This document shows, piece by piece, positions 10,001 through 22,824 of a stretch of DNA of 64,000 nt (positions within the stretch are counted from its first letter, which is position 1; each line of letters starts with the position of its first letter). The DNA is from Streptococcus hyointestinalis. Its GTDB lineage: Bacteria > Bacillota > Bacilli > Lactobacillales > Streptococcaceae. The notes beneath the pieces are model-generated. The model ran no database searches, was not told the DNA's origin, and saw only the letters and a list, made by a program, of their open reading frames with translations. The position numbers and the translations under genes are program-made. The stretch spans positions 62,001 through 126,000 of the forward strand of contig NZ_UHFN01000002.1 of the NCBI RefSeq assembly GCF_900459405.1. The letters run 5' to 3'.

Positions 10001-13000
10001 TTCTGAAATTGATTCTGATACGGATTCAGACACTGACTCGCTTACTGATTCAGATACTGACTCAGACATAGATTCTGAGATTGATTCTGATACGGATTCA
10101 GACACTGACTCGCTTACTGACTCTGATACTGACTCAGATACAGATTCTGAAATTGATTCTGATACGGACTCGGATACAGATTCGGAAACTGATTCAGATA
10201 CTGACTCAGACACGGATTCTGAGATTGATTCTGATACTGACTCAGATACAGATTCTGAGATTGATTCTGATACGGATTCAGACACTGACTCAGAGATTGA
10301 CTCTGATACAGATTCTGAAATTGATTCTGAAACGGACTCGGATACAGATTCTGAAACTGACTCAGATACTGACTCAGATACAGATTCTGAGATTGATTCT
10401 GAGACTGACTCAGATACAGATTCTGAGATTGACTCTGATACAGATTCTGAAATTGATTCTGAAATTGATTCTGATACGGACTCGGATACAGATTCGGAAA
10501 CTGACTCAGATACTGACTCAGACACGGATTCTGAGATAGATTCTGAGACTGACTCGCTTACTGATTCAGATACTGACTCAGACACAGATTCTGAGATTGA
10601 CTCTGATACTGACTCAGATACAGATTCTGAGATTGACTCTGATACTGATTCTGAGACTGACTCAGACACAGATTCTGAAATTGATTCTGAGACTGACTCA
10701 GATACAGATTCTGATACGGATTCAGACACTGACTCAGAGATTGACTCTGATACAGATTCTGAAATTGATTCTGAAATTGATTCTGATACGGACTCGGATA
10801 CAGATTCGGAAACTGACTCAGATACTGACTCAGACACGGATTCTGAGATAGATTCTGAGACTGACTCGCTTACTGATTCAGATACTGACTCAGACACAGA
10901 TTCTGAGATTGACTCTGAGACTGACTCAGATACAGATTCTGAGATTGACTCTGATACTGATTCTGAGACTGACTCAGACACAGATTCTGAAATTGATTCT
11001 GATACGGATTCAGACACTGACTCGCTTACTGATTCAGATACTGACTCTGAGACTGACTCAGATACAGATTCTGAAATTGATTCTGATACGGATTCAGACA
11101 CTGACTCGCTTACTGATTCAGATACTGACTCTGAGACTGACTCAGATACAGATTCTGAAATTGATTCTGAGACTGACTCAGATACGGATTCTGAGACTGA
11201 CTCAGACACAGATTCTGAAATTGATTCTGATACGGATTCAGACACTGACTCAGAGATTGACTCTGATACAGATTCTGAAATTGATTCTGAGATCGACTCT
11301 GAGACGGATTCTGATACAGACTCGCTCACTGATTCTGAGATTGACTCAGACACTGACTCGCTTACTGACTCTGAGATTGATTCAGACACTGATTCAGACA
11401 CTGACTCGGATACAGATTCTGAGATTGACTCAGATACAGATTCTGAAATTGATTCTGATACGGATTCAGACACTGACTCGCTTACTGATTCAGATACTGA
11501 CTCTGAGACTGACTCAGATACAGATTCTGAAATTGATTCTGAGATTGACTCAGACACGGATTCTGATACTGACTCAGATACTGACTCGGATACAGATTCT
11601 GAAACTGACTCGGAAATTGATTCTGAGACTGACTCTGAGATTGACTCGGATACTGACTCAGAAATTGACTCGGATACGGATTCTGAAATTGATTCTGAAA
11701 CGGATTCAGACACTGACTCAGAGATTGACTCTGAAACGGACTCGGATACAGATTCTGAGATTGACTCTGAGACTGACTCGGATACAGATTCTGAGATTGA
11801 CTCTGATACTGATTCTGAGACTGACTCAGACACAGATTCTGAAATTGATTCTGATACGGATTCAGACACTGACTCGCTTACTGATTCAGATACTGACTCT
11901 GAGACTGACTCAGATACAGATTCTGAAATTGATTCTGATACGGATTCAGACACTGACTCGCTTACTGATTCAGATACTGACTCTGAGACTGACTCAGATA
12001 CAGATTCTGAAATTGATTCTGAGACTGACTCAGATACGGATTCTGAGACTGACTCTGACACAGATTCTGAAATTGATTCTGATACGGATTCAGACACTGA
12101 CTCGCTTACTGATTCAGATACTGACTCAGATACGGATTCTGAAATTGATTCTGATACGGATTCAGACACTGACTCGCTTACTGATTCAGATACTGACTCA
12201 GACACAGATTCTGAGATTGATTCTGATACGGATTCAGACACTGACTCGCTTACTGACTCTGATACTGACTCAGATACAGATTCTGAAATTGATTCTGATA
12301 CGGACTCGGATACAGATTCGGAAACTGATTCAGATACTGACTCAGACACGGATTCTGAGATTGATTCTGATACTGACTCAGATACAGATTCTGAGATTGA
12401 TTCTGATACGGATTCAGACACTGACTCAGAGATTGACTCTGATACAGATTCTGAAATTGATTCTGAAACGGACTCGGATACAGATTCTGAAACTGACTCA
12501 GATACTGACTCAGATACAGATTCTGAGATTGATTCTGAGACTGACTCAGATACAGATTCTGAGATTGACTCTGATACAGATTCTGAAATTGATTCTGAAA
12601 TTGATTCTGATACGGACTCGGATACAGATTCGGAAACTGACTCAGATACTGACTCAGACACGGATTCTGAGATAGATTCTGAGACTGACTCGCTTACTGA
12701 TTCAGATACTGACTCAGACACAGATTCTGAGATTGACTCTGATACTGACTCAGATACAGATTCTGAGATTGACTCTGATACTGATTCTGAGACTGACTCA
12801 GACACAGATTCTGAAATTGATTCTGAGACTGACTCAGATACAGATTCTGAGATTGATTCTGATACGGATTCAGACACTGACTCAGAGATTGACTCTGATA
12901 CAGATTCTGAAATTGATTCTGAAATTGATTCTGATACGGACTCGGATACAGATTCGGAAACTGACTCAGATACTGACTCAGACACGGATTCTGAGATAGA

Positions 13001-16000
13001 TTCTGAGACTGACTCGCTTACTGATTCAGATACTGACTCAGACACAGATTCTGAGATTGACTCTGAGACTGACTCAGATACAGATTCTGAGATTGACTCT
13101 GATACTGATTCTGAGACTGACTCAGACACAGATTCTGAAATTGATTCTGATACGGATTCAGACACTGACTCGCTTACTGATTCAGATACTGACTCTGAGA
13201 CTGACTCAGATACAGATTCTGAAATTGATTCTGATACGGATTCAGACACTGACTCGCTTACTGATTCAGATACTGACTCTGAGACTGACTCAGATACAGA
13301 TTCTGAAATTGATTCTGAGACTGACTCAGATACGGATTCTGAGACTGACTCAGACACAGATTCTGAAATTGATTCTGATACGGATTCAGACACTGACTCA
13401 GAGATTGACTCTGATACAGATTCTGAAATTGATTCTGAGATCGACTCTGAGACGGATTCTGATACAGACTCGCTCACTGATTCTGAGATTGACTCAGACA
13501 CTGACTCGCTTACTGACTCTGAGATTGATTCAGACACTGATTCAGACACTGACTCTAAAATTGACTCAGACACTGATTCAGATACTGATTCAGATACTGA
13601 TTCTGAAATTGATTCTGAGACAGACTCGCTTACTGATTCTGAGATTGATTCTGAGACGGATTCAGATACTGACTCAGAGATTGATTCAGACACTGATTCA
13701 GACACTGACTCTGAAATTGACTCAGACACTGACTCTGAAATTGACTCAGACACTGATTCAGATACTGACTCGGAAATTGACTCTGATGTAGATTCAGAGA
13801 TAGACTCTGATACAGATTCTGAAATTGACTCACTTACTGACTCAGAAATTGATTCTGATACTGATTCTGAAATCGATTCGCTTACTGACTCTGAGATGGA
13901 CTCTGATGTAGATTCAGAAATGGATTCGCTTACTGACTCAGAGATGGACTCAGATGTAGATTCTGAAATCGACTCACTTACCGATTCAGAGATAGATTCT
14001 GATGTAGACTCAGAAATTGATTCACTCACTGACTCGGAGAGGGATTCTGATACGGATTCTGAAATCGACTCACTTACTGATTCTGAGATAGACTCTGATG
14101 TGGATTCAGAAATTGACTCGCTTACTGACTCGGAAATTGATTCAGATACGGATTCTGAAATCGACTCACGGACTGATTCTGAGACAGACTCAGACACGGA
14201 TTCTGAAATTGACTCGGATACTGACTCGGATACAGATTCTGAAATTGATTCGCTAACTGATTCTGAGATTGACTCTGATACTGACTCTGAAACGGACTCG
14301 GATACAGATTCTGAGATTGACTCTGATACTGATTCGGAGACGGATTCCGAAACGGACTCACTTACTGACTCGCTTACTGATTCTGATACTGACTCAGAGA
14401 TTGACTCAGATACAGATTCTGAAACGGATTCAGACACTGACTCAGATACGGATTCTGAAACGGACTCGGATACTGATTCTGAAATTGACTCAGACACGGA
14501 TTCTGAGACTGACTCTGACACAGATTCTGAAATTGACTCAGACACGGATTCTGAGACGGACTCACTTACTGACTCGGATACAGATTCTGACACTGACTCG
14601 CTTACTGACTCAGAAATTGACTCAGACACGGATTCTGAGACTGACTCTGACACAGATTCTGAAATTGACTCAGACACGGATTCTGAGACGGACTCACTTA
14701 CTGACTCGGATACAGATTCTGACACTGACTCGCTTACTGACTCAGAAATTGACTCAGACACGGATTCTGAGACTGACTCTGACACAGATTCTGAAATTGA
14801 CTCAGACACGGATTCTGAGACGGATTCTGAGATTGATTCTGAGACGGATTCGGAAATTGACTCGGATACTGACTCGGATACAGATTCTGAGATTGATTCT
14901 GAAACGGATTCAGACACTGACTCGGATACAGATTCTGAGATTGACTCAGATACAGATTCTGAAATTGATTCTGATACGGATTCAGACACTGACTCGCTTA
15001 CTGATTCAGATACTGACTCTGAGACTGACTCAGATACAGATTCTGAAATTGATTCTGAGATTGACTCAGACACGGATTCTGATACTGACTCAGATACTGA
15101 CTCGGATACAGATTCTGAAACTGACTCAGATACTGACTCAGATACAGATTCTGAGATTGATTCTGAGACTGACTCAGATACAGATTCTGAGATTGATTCT
15201 GATACGGATTCAGACACTGACTCAGAGATTGACTCTGATACAGATTCTGAAATTGATTCTGAAATTGATTCTGATACGGACTCGGATACAGATTCGGAAA
15301 CTGACTCAGATACTGACTCAGACACGGATTCTGAGATAGATTCTGAGACTGACTCGCTTACTGATTCAGATACTGACTCAGACACAGATTCTGAGATTGA
15401 CTCTGATACTGACTCAGATACAGATTCTGAGATTGACTCTGATACTGATTCTGAGACTGACTCAGACACAGATTCTGAAATTGATTCTGAGACTGACTCA
15501 GATACAGATTCTGAGATTGATTCTGATACGGATTCAGACACTGACTCAGAGATTGACTCTGATACAGATTCTGAAATTGATTCTGAAATTGATTCTGATA
15601 CGGACTCGGATACAGATTCGGAAACTGACTCAGATACTGACTCAGACACGGATTCTGAGATAGATTCTGAGACTGACTCGCTTACTGATTCAGATACTGA
15701 CTCAGACACAGATTCTGAGATTGACTCTGAGACTGACTCAGATACAGATTCTGAGATTGACTCTGATACTGATTCTGAGACTGACTCAGACACAGATTCT
15801 GAAATTGATTCTGATACGGATTCAGACACTGACTCGCTTACTGATTCAGATACTGACTCTGAGACTGACTCTGATACAGATTCTGAAATTGATTCTGAGA
15901 CTGACTCAGATACGGATTCTGATACTGACTCAGACACAGATTCTGAAATTGATTCTGATACGGATTCAGACACTGACTCAGAGATTGACTCTGATACAGA

Positions 16001-19000
16001 TTCTGAAATTGATTCTGAGATTGACTCAGACACGGATTCTGATACTGACTCTGATACTGACTCTGATACGGATTCTGAGACTGACTCAGACACAGATTCT
16101 GAAATTGATTCTGATACGGATTCAGACACTGACTCGCTTACTGATTCTGAGATTGATTCTGATACAGATTCAGACACAGATTCTGAGATTGATTCTGATA
16201 CGGATTCAGACACTGACTCGCTCACTGATTCTGAGATCGACTCTGAGACGGATTCTGATACAGACTCGCTCACTGATTCTGAGATTGACTCAGACACTGA
16301 CTCGCTTACTGACTCTGAGATTGATTCAGACACTGATTCAGACACTGACTCTAAAATTGACTCAGACACTGATTCAGATACTGATTCAGATACTGATTCT
16401 GAAATTGATTCTGAGACAGACTCGCTTACTGATTCTGAGATTGATTCTGAGACGGATTCAGATACTGACTCAGAGATTGATTCAGACACTGATTCAGACA
16501 CTGACTCTGAAATTGACTCAGACACTGACTCTGAAATTGACTCAGACACTGACTCTGAAATTGACTCAGACACTGATTCAGATACTGACTCGGAAATTGA
16601 CTCTGATGTAGATTCAGAGATAGACTCTGATACAGATTCTGAAATTGACTCACTTACTGACTCAGAAATTGATTCTGATACTGATTCTGAAATCGATTCG
16701 CTTACTGACTCTGAGATGGACTCTGATGTAGATTCAGAAATGGATTCGCTTACTGACTCAGAGATGGACTCAGATGTAGATTCTGAAATCGACTCACTTA
16801 CCGATTCAGAGATAGATTCTGATGTAGACTCAGAAATTGATTCACTCACTGACTCGGAGAGGGATTCTGATACGGATTCTGAAATCGACTCACTTACTGA
16901 TTCTGAGATAGACTCTGATGTGGATTCAGAAATTGACTCGCTTACTGACTCGGAAATTGATTCAGATACGGATTCTGAAATCGACTCACGGACTGATTCT
17001 GAGACAGACTCAGATGTGGATTCCGAAATCGACTCGCTTACTGACTCGGAAATTGATTCAGATACGGATTCTGAAATCGATTCACTTACCGACTCTGAGA
17101 TAGACTCTGATGTAGATTCAGAGATAGATTCTGATACCGATTCTGAAATCGATTCACTTACCGACTCGGAAATTGATTCAGATGTGAATTCAGAAATGGA
17201 TTCAGAAATAGATTCAGATACAGATTCTGAAATTGATTCGCTAACTGATTCTGATAGCGATTCAACTATTGACTCACGGACTGATTCCGACAAGGATTCA
17301 ACTACCGACTCACGAACCGATTCTGACAGCGATTCAACTACTGACTCACGGACTGATTCCGACAAGGATTCAACTACTGACTCACGAACCGATTCCGACA
17401 AGGATTCAACTACTGACTCACGAACCGATTCCGACAAGGATTCAACTACTGACTCACGGACTGATTCTGAAATAGACTCGGATACAGATTCTCTAACAGA
17501 TTCAGAAATCGAATTTGAAAGAGATTCTGAATTTGAAGTTGATTCAGAATTAGACAGTGACTCAGAGTTTGAGATAGATTCAGAATTAGACAGTGACTCA
17601 GAATTTGAGATAGATTCTGATTTAGAGGTCGATTCTGATACTGATTGCGATCCTGGTCTAGGGTCTAGACTGTCGATATCGATTCCTTTGAGCGGTGATT
17701 CATCATAACGTTGCGCATACAGAGTCCGTCCATCGCCCTTTAGGATACCCTCCAGTGTCGACTGAACAATAGCCGTTGCCGTACGAACATAGAAAGTCTT
17801 AGAATCTCCTTCTGTGACAAACGTCCATGTCATATTGTTAGCCACACCGCCACCAATCGTACGCCACTCTGTAATATTAATTGCGTAATTATTATAAACC
17901 AAATTATCAAATGATGACTTAGCGATGTAAGGTGTGTAATCACTATTACGAATTAAATTTCCATCTGAATAGTAAGTCATCTCACGCGAAATAATACTAT
18001 CATTTGTCGCAATCACAATACCAAACTGGTTGTTAGTTGCAAAGGCAGGTGATAAATCCACCTTCCAAGTCGTGCGATTAGTTCCTGTATCATAAGAGTA
18101 ACTAATGCTATCAATAATAGTATTAATAGCATTCTCAGAAGCATCACCACCTGTTAGTGTTCCTGAGTAAATGTACTGTGTTTTCCCATTGGAATCAATA
18201 TATGCCTGAGTACTATCAGTTGTTACAGCTAAATTAGTAAAAATGTAATCGCTAAGGCTCGCTTTCTGATACTCAGATGCTAATACTAAAACATCCGTAC
18301 GAAGCAGTTCTGTTTGATTAGCAATTACTTCCTGTGTTGCCGTCGGAGTATCAAGTAGTTGTTGAGACTGAGCTACTGTAGTACTAAGATTGGTAAGCAA
18401 TGATGATAGAGTCTCATTGCCAGAAGTAGCTTGCCGAGACACCATTTGCATTAGAACTCTAGCTTCTGATATGTTTTGCTCCAATACTATTCTTGAATCA
18501 TCAAGTGAAGCTGAGCCCGAATCTGGCACTAAGCCAGTATCAAACGTTGAATCTAGAGTCGTTGTTGTATCCCGCGCAAATGTAATAATGCTATCTTCAT
18601 CATCTTTGATAAGTAAAGCACCAAGTGCTTGGCTGCTGTTTTGAACAGAGTCAACTACTGTTTGAATCTCTTCTGCTGTCGCTTTAGTATTGCCCAAAAT
18701 TAGCTTAGCTGCTGCAATATCTTTGGTGCTAACTGCTACCGCATCTGTCAACTCTTGGCTAGGAGTCGTATGACCATTGGCAATCTGAACTAGAATCTCA
18801 GCTTCTGAAGTCACTTGTTCTAAGACTTCACGAGCGTCTGTCGAACTACTTGAACTGCTGGTATCAGCGCTGCTTGAGCTATTTGAGCTACTTGAACTTG
18901 CTGCTTCAGAGCTTGCCTCACTATTACTTGTTCCTATAGAGCCTGTTGTACTTGTCGTTCTCACACTTGTCAGACTGGCTGTCAATTCATTAGCTCTCTT

Positions 19001-19882
19001 CGTGACAGCATCAATCTCAGTTTGAGTGGCTGTCGCTGACTGCAAGAGGTTCTCCATAGTGGTATAAAGAGCTTTTGCTTCAGCGACTTTTGCTTGATAA
19101 GCCACCAGCTCATCACCTGTCAGTTTTTCGCCATTGACATCTGCAACGATAAAAGCATAATCTAGGTTCGCTTTAGCGACTACTAAAGCATCTGTATTGG
19201 TGCTGGTTTCTGAGGCAGTGCTTACGCTAGTCTCAGATGTGCTCGCTTCACTTGTGCTGGTTTCAGAAGCTACACTTGACTCAGACTGACTTTGTGATTC
19301 TGAGCTACTTACAGACTCTGACTCTGAGATAGACTCAGATGTAGACTCACTGATAGATTCTGAGACGGACTCAGAGAGTGAAGCACTGAGTGATTGCGAC
19401 TCAGACAAAGAGCTTGAGGTACTCAATGACTCTGAGCTTGATAGTGACAGTGATGCTTCATCAACAGCAGTTGTTGTCGTTGTAGCTTCTGTGACTGTTG
19501 CTGGCTGAGAAGCTGTGTCGTCTGCAATTGTGCTGCTTGATGACATAGCAACAACATCATTCCCAGCTAGCGTATCTGTAGAAGCCTCTGTCTCTACAGC
19601 AGGTGTCTCCTCAGCAAGAGCCGTCTGACTGGCTACACCCCCTGCAGCAATTGCACCCAGTGCCGCCGCACTTTTTAAGATATGATGTGAGACAGAAACA
19701 TCTTTTAATGTTTCTTCAACTTGACTGATAGCAACTTCTTCGACTTTAGCGCCTTTAAAAAGACGCATTAAGCCAATCTGCGACATGACCGTACGCACCC
19801 AGTGCTTACCGGACTTGTGCATCTTGACACGAGACTTGCGGGACGTCTCTTCAAAGTTGTTGCCAACTTTTTTACCTTTCAT
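7061..19882 (-). CDS. Giant serine-rich-repeat surface adhesin, 4273 aa, LPSTG-anchored
   Basis: Cell-wall-anchored, probably glycosylated adhesin of the GspB/Fap1/Srr type. Residues 1-90 form the long accessory-Sec-type signal peptide (KMHKSGKHW motif at about 20-28, hydrophobic segment, likely cleavage after ALA90). A short Ser-rich region (about 125-220) is followed by a non-repetitive binding region (about 225-730). Then come about 3490 residues of [15 protein letters not shown] repeats and, at the C-terminus, LPSTGDD, a hydrophobic stretch and KKKKKK (sortase A signal). Its dedicated partners (SecA2/SecY2, Asp proteins, GtfA/GtfB) are absent from the window; both flanks are IS elements, so they are either elsewhere or lost. 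The ATG at 19882 follows AGGAAAAT. The frame is unbroken over 12.8 kb, suggesting selection. Confidence 0.93.
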   Translation of the reverse strand: MKGKKVGNNFEETSRKSRVKMHKSGKHWVRTVMSQIGLMRLFKGAKVEEVAISQVEETLKDVSVSHHILKSAAALGAIAAGGVASQTALAEETPAVETEASTDTLAGNDVVAMSSSSTIADDTASQPATVTEATTTTTAVDEASLSLSSSESLSTSSSLSESQSLSASLSESVSESISESTSESISESESVSSSESQSQSESSVASETSTSEASTSETSVSTASETSTNTDALVVAKANLDYAFIVADVNGEKLTGDELVAYQAKVAEAKALYTTMENLLQSATATQTEIDAVTKRANELTASLTSVRTTSTTGSIGTSNSEASSEAASSSSSNSSSSADTSSSSSSTDAREVLEQVTSEAEILVQIANGHTTPSQELTDAVAVSTKDIAAAKLILGNTKATAEEIQTVVDSVQNSSQALGALLIKDDEDSIITFARDTTTTLDSTFDTGLVPDSGSASLDDSRIVLEQNISEARVLMQMVSRQATSGNETLSSLLTNLSTTVAQSQQLLDTPTATQEVIANQTELLRTDVLVLASEYQKASLSDYIFTNLAVTTDSTQAYIDSNGKTQYIYSGTLTGGDASENAINTIIDSISYSYDTGTNRTTWKVDLSPAFATNNQFGIVIATNDSIISREMTYYSDGNLIRNSDYTPYIAKSSFDNLVYNNYAINITEWRTIGGGVANNMTWTFVTEGDSKTFYVRTATAIVQSTLEGILKGDGRTLYAQRYDESPLKGIDIDSLDPRPGSQSVSESTSKSESISNSESLSNSESISNSESLSNSESTSNSESLSNSISESVRESVSESISESVRESVVESLSESVRESVVESLSESVRESVVESLSESVRESVVESLSESVRESVVESLSESVRESIVESLSESVSESISESVSESISESISEFTSESISESVSESISESVSESISESTSESISESVSESISESVSESISESVSESISESTSESVSESVRESISESVSESISESVSESISESTSESISESVSESISESVSESLSESVSESISESTSESISESVSESISESTSESISESVSESISESTSESISESVSESISESVSESISESVSESISESVSESISESTSESISESVSESVSESISESVSESISESVSESISESVSESVSESISESVSESVSESISESVSESVSESISESVSESVSESVSESILESVSESVSESISESVSESVSESISESVSESVSESVSESISESVSESVSESVSESISESVSESVSESISESVSESVSESVSESISESVSESVSESVSESVSESVSESVSESISESISESVSESISESVSESVSESISESVSESVSESVSESVSESISESVSESVSESVSESVSESVSESVSESISESVSESVSESVSESISESVSESVSESISESVSESVSESVSESVSESISESVSESVSESVSESVSESVSESISESISESVSESISESVSESVSESISESVSESVSESISESVSESVSESVSESISESVSESVSESISESVSESVSESVSESVSESISESVSESVSESVSESVSESVSESISESISESVSESISESVSESVSESISESVSESVSESISESVSESVSESVSESVSESVSESVSESVSESISESISESVSESVSESVSESVSESVSESVSESISESVSESISESVSESVSESVSESISESVSESVSESISESVSESISESVSESVSESISESVSESVSESVSESISESVSESVSESVSESVSESVSESVSESISESVSESVSESVSESISESVSESVSESVSESVSESVSESVSESISESVSESVSESVSESISESVSESVSESVSESVSESVSESVSESISESVSESVSESVSESVSESVSESVSESISESVSESVSESVSESISESVSESISESVSESVSESISESVSESVSESVRESISESVSESISESVSESISESTSESISESVSESISESVSESLSESVSESISESTSESISESVSESISESTSESISESVSESISESTSESISESVSESISESVSESISESVSESISESVSESISESTSESISESVSESVSESISESVSESISESVSESVSESISESVSESVSESISESVSESVSESISESVSESVSESVSESILESVSESVSESISESVSESVSESISESVSESVSESVSESISESISESVSESISESVSESVSESISESVSESVSESVSESVSESISESVSESVSESVSESVSESVSESVSESISESVSESVSESVSESVSESVSESVSESISESVSESVSESVSESISESVSESVSESISESVSESVSESVSESVSESISESVSESVSESVSESVSESVSESISESISESVSESISESVSESVSESISESVSESVSESISESVSESVSESVSESISESVSESVSESISESVSESVSESVSESVSESISESVSESVSESVSESVSESVSESISESISESVSESISESVSESVSESISESVSESVSESVSESVSESVSESISESVSESISESVSESVSESISESVSESVSESISESVSESVSESVSESVSESVSESISESVSESVSESVSESVSESVSESISESVSESVSESVSESVSESVSESISESVSESVSESVSESVSESVSESISESVSESVSESVSESVSESISESVSESVSESVSESVSESVSESVSESISESVSESVSESVSESVSESVSESVSESISESVSESVSESVSESISESVSESVSESISESVSESVSESISESVSESVSESISESVSESISESVSESISESVSESISESVSESVSESVSESVSESVSESISESISESVSESVSESVSESVSESVSESVSESISESVSESISESVSESVSESVSESISESVSESVSESISESVSESVSESVSESISESISESVSESISESVSESVSESISESVSESVSESVSESVSESISESVSESVSESVSESVSESVSESVSESISESVSESVSESVSESVSESVSESVSESISESVSESVSESVSESISESVSESVSESISESVSESVSESVSESVSESISESVSESVSESVSESVSESVSESISESISESVSESISESVSESVSESVSESVSESISESVSESVSESVSESISESVSESVSESISESVSESVSESVSESVSESISESVSESVSESVSESVSESVSESISESISESVSESISESVSESVSESISESVSESVSESVSESVSESVSESISESVSESISESVSESVSESISESVSESVSESISESVSESVSESVSESVSESVSESISESVSESVSESVSESVSESVSESISESMSESVSESVSESVSESVSESISESVSESVSESVSESVSESVSESISESVSESVSESVSESVSESISESVSESVSESVSESVSESVSESVSESISESVSESVSESVSESVSESVSESVSESISESVSESVSESVSESISESVSESVSESISESVSESVSESISESVSESVSESISESVSESISESVSESISESVSESISESVSESVSESVSESVSESVSESISESISESVSESVSESVSESVSESVSESVSESISESVSESISESVSESVSESVSESISESVSESVSESVSESVSESISESVSESVSESISESVSESVSESISESVSESVSESVSESISESVSESISESVSESVSESVSESVSESISESVSESVSESVSESVSESISESVSESVSESVSESISESVSESVSESVSESVSESVSESVSESISESVSESVSESVSESISESVSESVSESVSESVSESVSESVSESISESVSESVSESVSESVSESVSESVSESISESVSESVSESVSESISESVSESVSESISESISESASESVSESVSESVSESISESVSESVSESVSESISESVSESVSESISESISESVSESVSESVSESISESVSESVSESISESVSESVSESISESVSESVSESISESISESVSESVSESISESVSESVSESVSESISESVSESVSESISESISESISESVSESVSESISESVSESVSESISESVSESVSESISESVSESVSESISESVSESVSESISESVSSSESVSASESVSTSESVSSSESVSTSESVSSSESVSTSESVSSSESVSSSESVSSSESVSTSESVSSSESVSSSESVSSSESVSSSESVSSSESVSTSESVSSSESVSASESVSSSESVSSSESVSSSESVSTSESVSSSESVSSSESVSSSESVSSSESVSSSESVSSSESVSSYESVSSSESVSVSSSESSSNNHSTSETPRQKPANAKLPSTGDDASSADLLGSGALFGAFLLGKKKKKKADDEA
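7212..17640 (-). repeat. Serine-rich-repeat DNA with kilobase internal duplications
   Basis: About 10.4 kb of degenerate 6-, 12- and 24-bp units encoding SES-type repeats. Higher order: a block beginning at 9265 recurs at 11401 (offset 2136 bp, checked again at 9481/11617, drifting to 2148 after a 12-bp indel). A block with the rare TCTAAAATTGAC unit at 13551 recurs at 16347 (offset 2796). Segments near 8550 recur near 14300. This indicates successive segmental duplications within the gene. Confidence 0.85.
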
Positions 19883-19961
19883 ATTTTCCTATTTGCTCCA
19901 AATTCCTAAAATTTAGGTAAAACTTACTCTCTCTCATAAAAAGTGTAAAAATACCCATTAT

Positions 19962-19991
19962 ATTATACCATTAGAATATTTGCTAAGTCAA
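19962..19991 (-). promoter_or_regulatory. Sigma-A promoter of the adhesin gene
   Basis: On the minus strand, TTGACT (-35) is followed by an 18-nt spacer and TATAAT (-10), about 80 nt before the ATG. The IS at 20021 inserted immediately upstream and leaves the promoter intact. Confidence 0.65.
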
Positions 19992-20020
19992 TAATAGACA
20001 CTTTTCTATGTCCCAAAATT

Positions 20021-21134
20021 TGTAGCGTTACAATAGATGTGAGACTTCTAGAAGTCAAAAAGAAGATTCCCTGATATGATAAGAGTACCACCACTCATCA
20101 AAAAGGAATCTTCACATGACTAGTATATCACAAAATCTTCGCTATTTACCACATACTCTAGAAACACGTTACCACGCTGTTAAAACCTACCAAAACGGAG
20201 CATCTGTCGCCTTCATCTGTCGACGTTACAAAGTTTCAAAAGCCTCTCTCATGCGCTGGAATAAGCGTTTTGATGGCACAAAAGAATCTCTAAAAGACCG
20301 TTCTCATCGCCCTCTAACACCACATCCAAAGGCTCATACCCAGCAAGAGCTGACCTGGATTAAAAACTGCATCAAAAGAAATCCAAACGCAACCCTCATC
20401 GAAATCTTCTACAAGCTCAAAACCAATAAGGGATATGATAGGCACCCTTGCTCACTCTTTCGAATCTTGAGAAAGCTGGACTTCTTCAAATCCCCTAAAA
20501 CAAAGAACAAACCTTATGTCCCAAAACCATATGACACGCCGACTAAACTCGGTATCAAGTGGCAGATGGATGTCAAATACGTCCCAACTCACTGCTACAC
20601 AGGAAAACTACCTGACAAGTTCTACCAGTACACCGTTATTGATGAGGCCAGTCGAGAACGCTTTATATTCCCTTTCAAAGAGCAGTCGTCCTACTCAACG
20701 GTTCAATTTCTCAAAATGGCTATCAAACACTTTGGATACAAACCCAAAATCCTCCAAACGGATAATGGCTTTGAGTTCACTCATTTCAAAGAGACCAAAC
20801 AAGTTCACCCACTAGACTTGCTGTGTCAGGAACTTGGCATTGAGCACAAGCTGATTCGTCCTCGAACACCAAGACATAATGGCAAGGTTGAACGCAGTCA
20901 TCGAAATGACAATCGACGTCTCTACCAGCACCTGACCTTTTACTCCTATGACGACCTCATCAAGCAGATGAAAACCTATCTTTATCGTTCTAATCGACTC
21001 CCTATGCAAACTTTAGGATGGAAATCTCCTATCGATATCAGAAAAGCTTTACTAGAAGCTAGCTCCTAGTAAAGCTTAACAAATGGATAACTTCAAAATA
21101 ACATTTTAGGTCTCACATCATTGACAAAGGTACA
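20021..21134 (+). mobile_element. IS481/IS3-superfamily element with 25-bp flanking direct repeat
   Basis: 1114 bp bounded by 25-bp imperfect inverted repeats (both start TGTA and end ATGTGAGAC). It is flanked by an identical 25-bp direct repeat at 19996-20020 and 21135-21159 (contains ACTTTTCTATGTCCCAAAA). The long duplication is unusual for IS481 (a few to about 15 bp) and recalls the 24-29 bp duplications of the IS1202 group. Confidence 0.8.
20116..21069 (+). CDS. DDE transposase, IS481/IS3-like integrase core
   Basis: 317 aa, single ORF. The N-terminal helix-turn-helix (residues about 15-55: TRYHAVKTYQNGASVAFICR, VSKASLMRWNKRF) precedes an rve integrase core. That core has KWQMDVKYVPTHCY (first Asp), ILQTDNGFEFTHF (second Asp) and PRTPRHNGKVERSHRNDNRR (Glu). 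A one-ORF arrangement without frameshift argues for IS481-like and against classical two-ORF IS3. Intact and probably active. Confidence 0.88.
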   Translation: MTSISQNLRYLPHTLETRYHAVKTYQNGASVAFICRRYKVSKASLMRWNKRFDGTKESLKDRSHRPLTPHPKAHTQQELTWIKNCIKRNPNATLIEIFYKLKTNKGYDRHPCSLFRILRKLDFFKSPKTKNKPYVPKPYDTPTKLGIKWQMDVKYVPTHCYTGKLPDKFYQYTVIDEASRERFIFPFKEQSSYSTVQFLKMAIKHFGYKPKILQTDNGFEFTHFKETKQVHPLDLLCQELGIEHKLIRPRTPRHNGKVERSHRNDNRRLYQHLTFYSYDDLIKQMKTYLYRSNRLPMQTLGWKSPIDIRKALLEASS

Positions 21135-21159
21135 AGACACTTTTCTATGTCCCAAAATT

Positions 21160-22503
21160 CTCAAAGTAAGTTCTAGTCTGTCTTAAAAACTGGAAATTAG
21201 ACTGAGACAAAAAAATAAGGTAGAACTTACTATGGGACAAGTTGGTAACTAATAATGAAAAACAAACACTTAACTCTCTCTGATCGCAATGATATTCAAA
21301 TAGGAATTGAACAGCTAAAGACCTTTTCGGCTATAGCAGCTAAGTTAGGAAAAGACCCGTCCACAATCTCAAAAGAAGTTCGGAGGAATCGAGTGGTTAA
21401 AGAAAATTCTGTGACATCTAATTGCGAGGCCTGCCCTCTACTCAAAAAGGCTCCCTACGTTTGTAATGCCTGTCCGAAAAAGAGAAGCAATTGTGGATAC
21501 CAGAAACAGTTCTACTACGCAAAAAGAGCTCAGCTGGATTATGAAGCTAAGCTCTCAGATTCGAGAACAGGTGTTGCCCTAAACAAGGAAGAATTCTATC
21601 GCATGGACGAGATTGTCTCTTCTGCCATCAAAAAAGGACAACACCTCAACCACATCATCGCCTCAAATGAACTTTCGGCATCCAGAGCTTCTATCTACAG
21701 ATACCTTGAAAAGGGCTATCTGTCCACAAAGCCTATTGATTTCCCCCGTGTCGTGAAATTCAGAAAGCGGAGAACCAGAAATCTCCAACCCATTCCTAAA
21801 ACTGCTAGAGAAGGACGGTCTTACGAGGACTTCCAAGGCTTTCTTACTAAGAATGATATCAGCTACTGGCTGGAAATGGACACCGTTACTGGAAGGATTG
21901 GAGGAAAGGTACTTCTCACTTTTAACCTCTCCTACTGCAACTTTATTTTCGCTCAGTTACTGGATAATAAAACAGCTAATGAGGTCGCTAAACACCTCTA
22001 CGCTATCAAGAATGACCTACACCAGAAAGAGATGAGCTTCTGCGAACTATTCCCTGTCATTCTGACCGATAATGGCGGTGAATTCGCTAGAGTAGACGAT
22101 ATCGAAATGGATGTTCGTGGAGAATCTAAACTCTTCTTCTGTGACCCAAATCGTTCTGACCAGAAGGGGAGAATTGAGAAAAATCACACGCTTATCAGAG
22201 ATATTCTCCCTAAAGGAACTAGCTTCGATAACTTGACACAGGATGACATCAACCTAGTTTGTTCACATGTCAACAGCGTCAAACGAGCTTCTTTCAACGG
22301 AAAATCAGCCTATGAACTCTTTACCTTTACCTACGGTGAGGAAGTGGCAACACTTCTCGGTATCTCTAAAATTGACCCTGAAAACGTCATCCAATCACCT
22401 CGATTATTAGATAAATAATCGCTAGTTTTTATCAGAAAATAATTTCAAAATAGAAAGGAACTTGTCCCGTCCTAAATTCCAGATGACTAGAACTTACTTT
22501 GAG
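21160..22503 (+). mobile_element. IS30-family element (second type)
   Basis: The ends CTCAAAGTAAGTTCTAGTC (21160) and its inverse (22485-22503) flank a single transposase. Its left end abuts the 25-bp repeat of the previous element. A second copy of the same end occurs at 22662-22679, so the right boundary may instead be there. Confidence 0.75.
21255..22418 (+). CDS. IS30-family transposase with Cys-rich insertion
   Basis: 387 aa. The HTH (IQIGIEQLKTFSAIAAKLG, DPSTISKEVRRNR) is followed by a Cys-rich segment (CEACPLL, CNACPKKRSNCGYQK, probably zinc-binding) and a DDE core: YWLEMDTVTGRIGGKVLL, ILTDNGGEF and RSDQKGRIEKNHTLIRDILPKG. The zinc segment distinguishes it from the IS30 transposase at 395-1423. 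Frame intact. Confidence 0.92.
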   Translation: MKNKHLTLSDRNDIQIGIEQLKTFSAIAAKLGKDPSTISKEVRRNRVVKENSVTSNCEACPLLKKAPYVCNACPKKRSNCGYQKQFYYAKRAQLDYEAKLSDSRTGVALNKEEFYRMDEIVSSAIKKGQHLNHIIASNELSASRASIYRYLEKGYLSTKPIDFPRVVKFRKRRTRNLQPIPKTAREGRSYEDFQGFLTKNDISYWLEMDTVTGRIGGKVLLTFNLSYCNFIFAQLLDNKTANEVAKHLYAIKNDLHQKEMSFCELFPVILTDNGGEFARVDDIEMDVRGESKLFFCDPNRSDQKGRIEKNHTLIRDILPKGTSFDNLTQDDINLVCSHVNSVKRASFNGKSAYELFTFTYGEEVATLLGISKIDPENVIQSPRLLDK

Positions 22504-22758
22504 ACGTCTCAGAGCCAGTAACTTTAGTGTACCCTTTTTTCAATATTTTCAGGCCTAAAACTCACTATTATCAGCATTTTTAGTCAAAAAAGAACTTAGT
22601 CTGAGACTAAATTCTGTTGATTTTATGCAGTTTTCTCAGAGTAACTTCTGGAAGGACGGGAACTAGAACTTACTTTGAGAATTTACCAATATCTCTATTA
22701 TATTATCCTCATATTGGTGGCGCCTAAAATGAGTCCAACAAAAAAGTACTACCTTAAA
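22504..22758. other. Intergenic, IS-end debris
   Basis: No gene is seen. It contains a second IS30-type terminal repeat (22662-22679, ACTAGAACTTACTTTGAG) and A/T-rich sequence. It looks like remains of an older IS30 copy before the ISL3 left end. Confidence 0.5.
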
Positions 22759-22824
22759 GGCTCTATAATTTCTGTAGTGGGTAAATCCCAAGCAGAGATT
22801 ATGGAGCTTTTTTGAGTGTAGAAA

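Noticed and set aside
7212..17708. Plus-strand ORF of 3498 codons (TDSDTDSE repeats) and dozens of shorter frames in the same region
   Set aside because: They are shadows of the adhesin repeats: no ribosome site, signal or anchor, while the minus-strand frame has all three.
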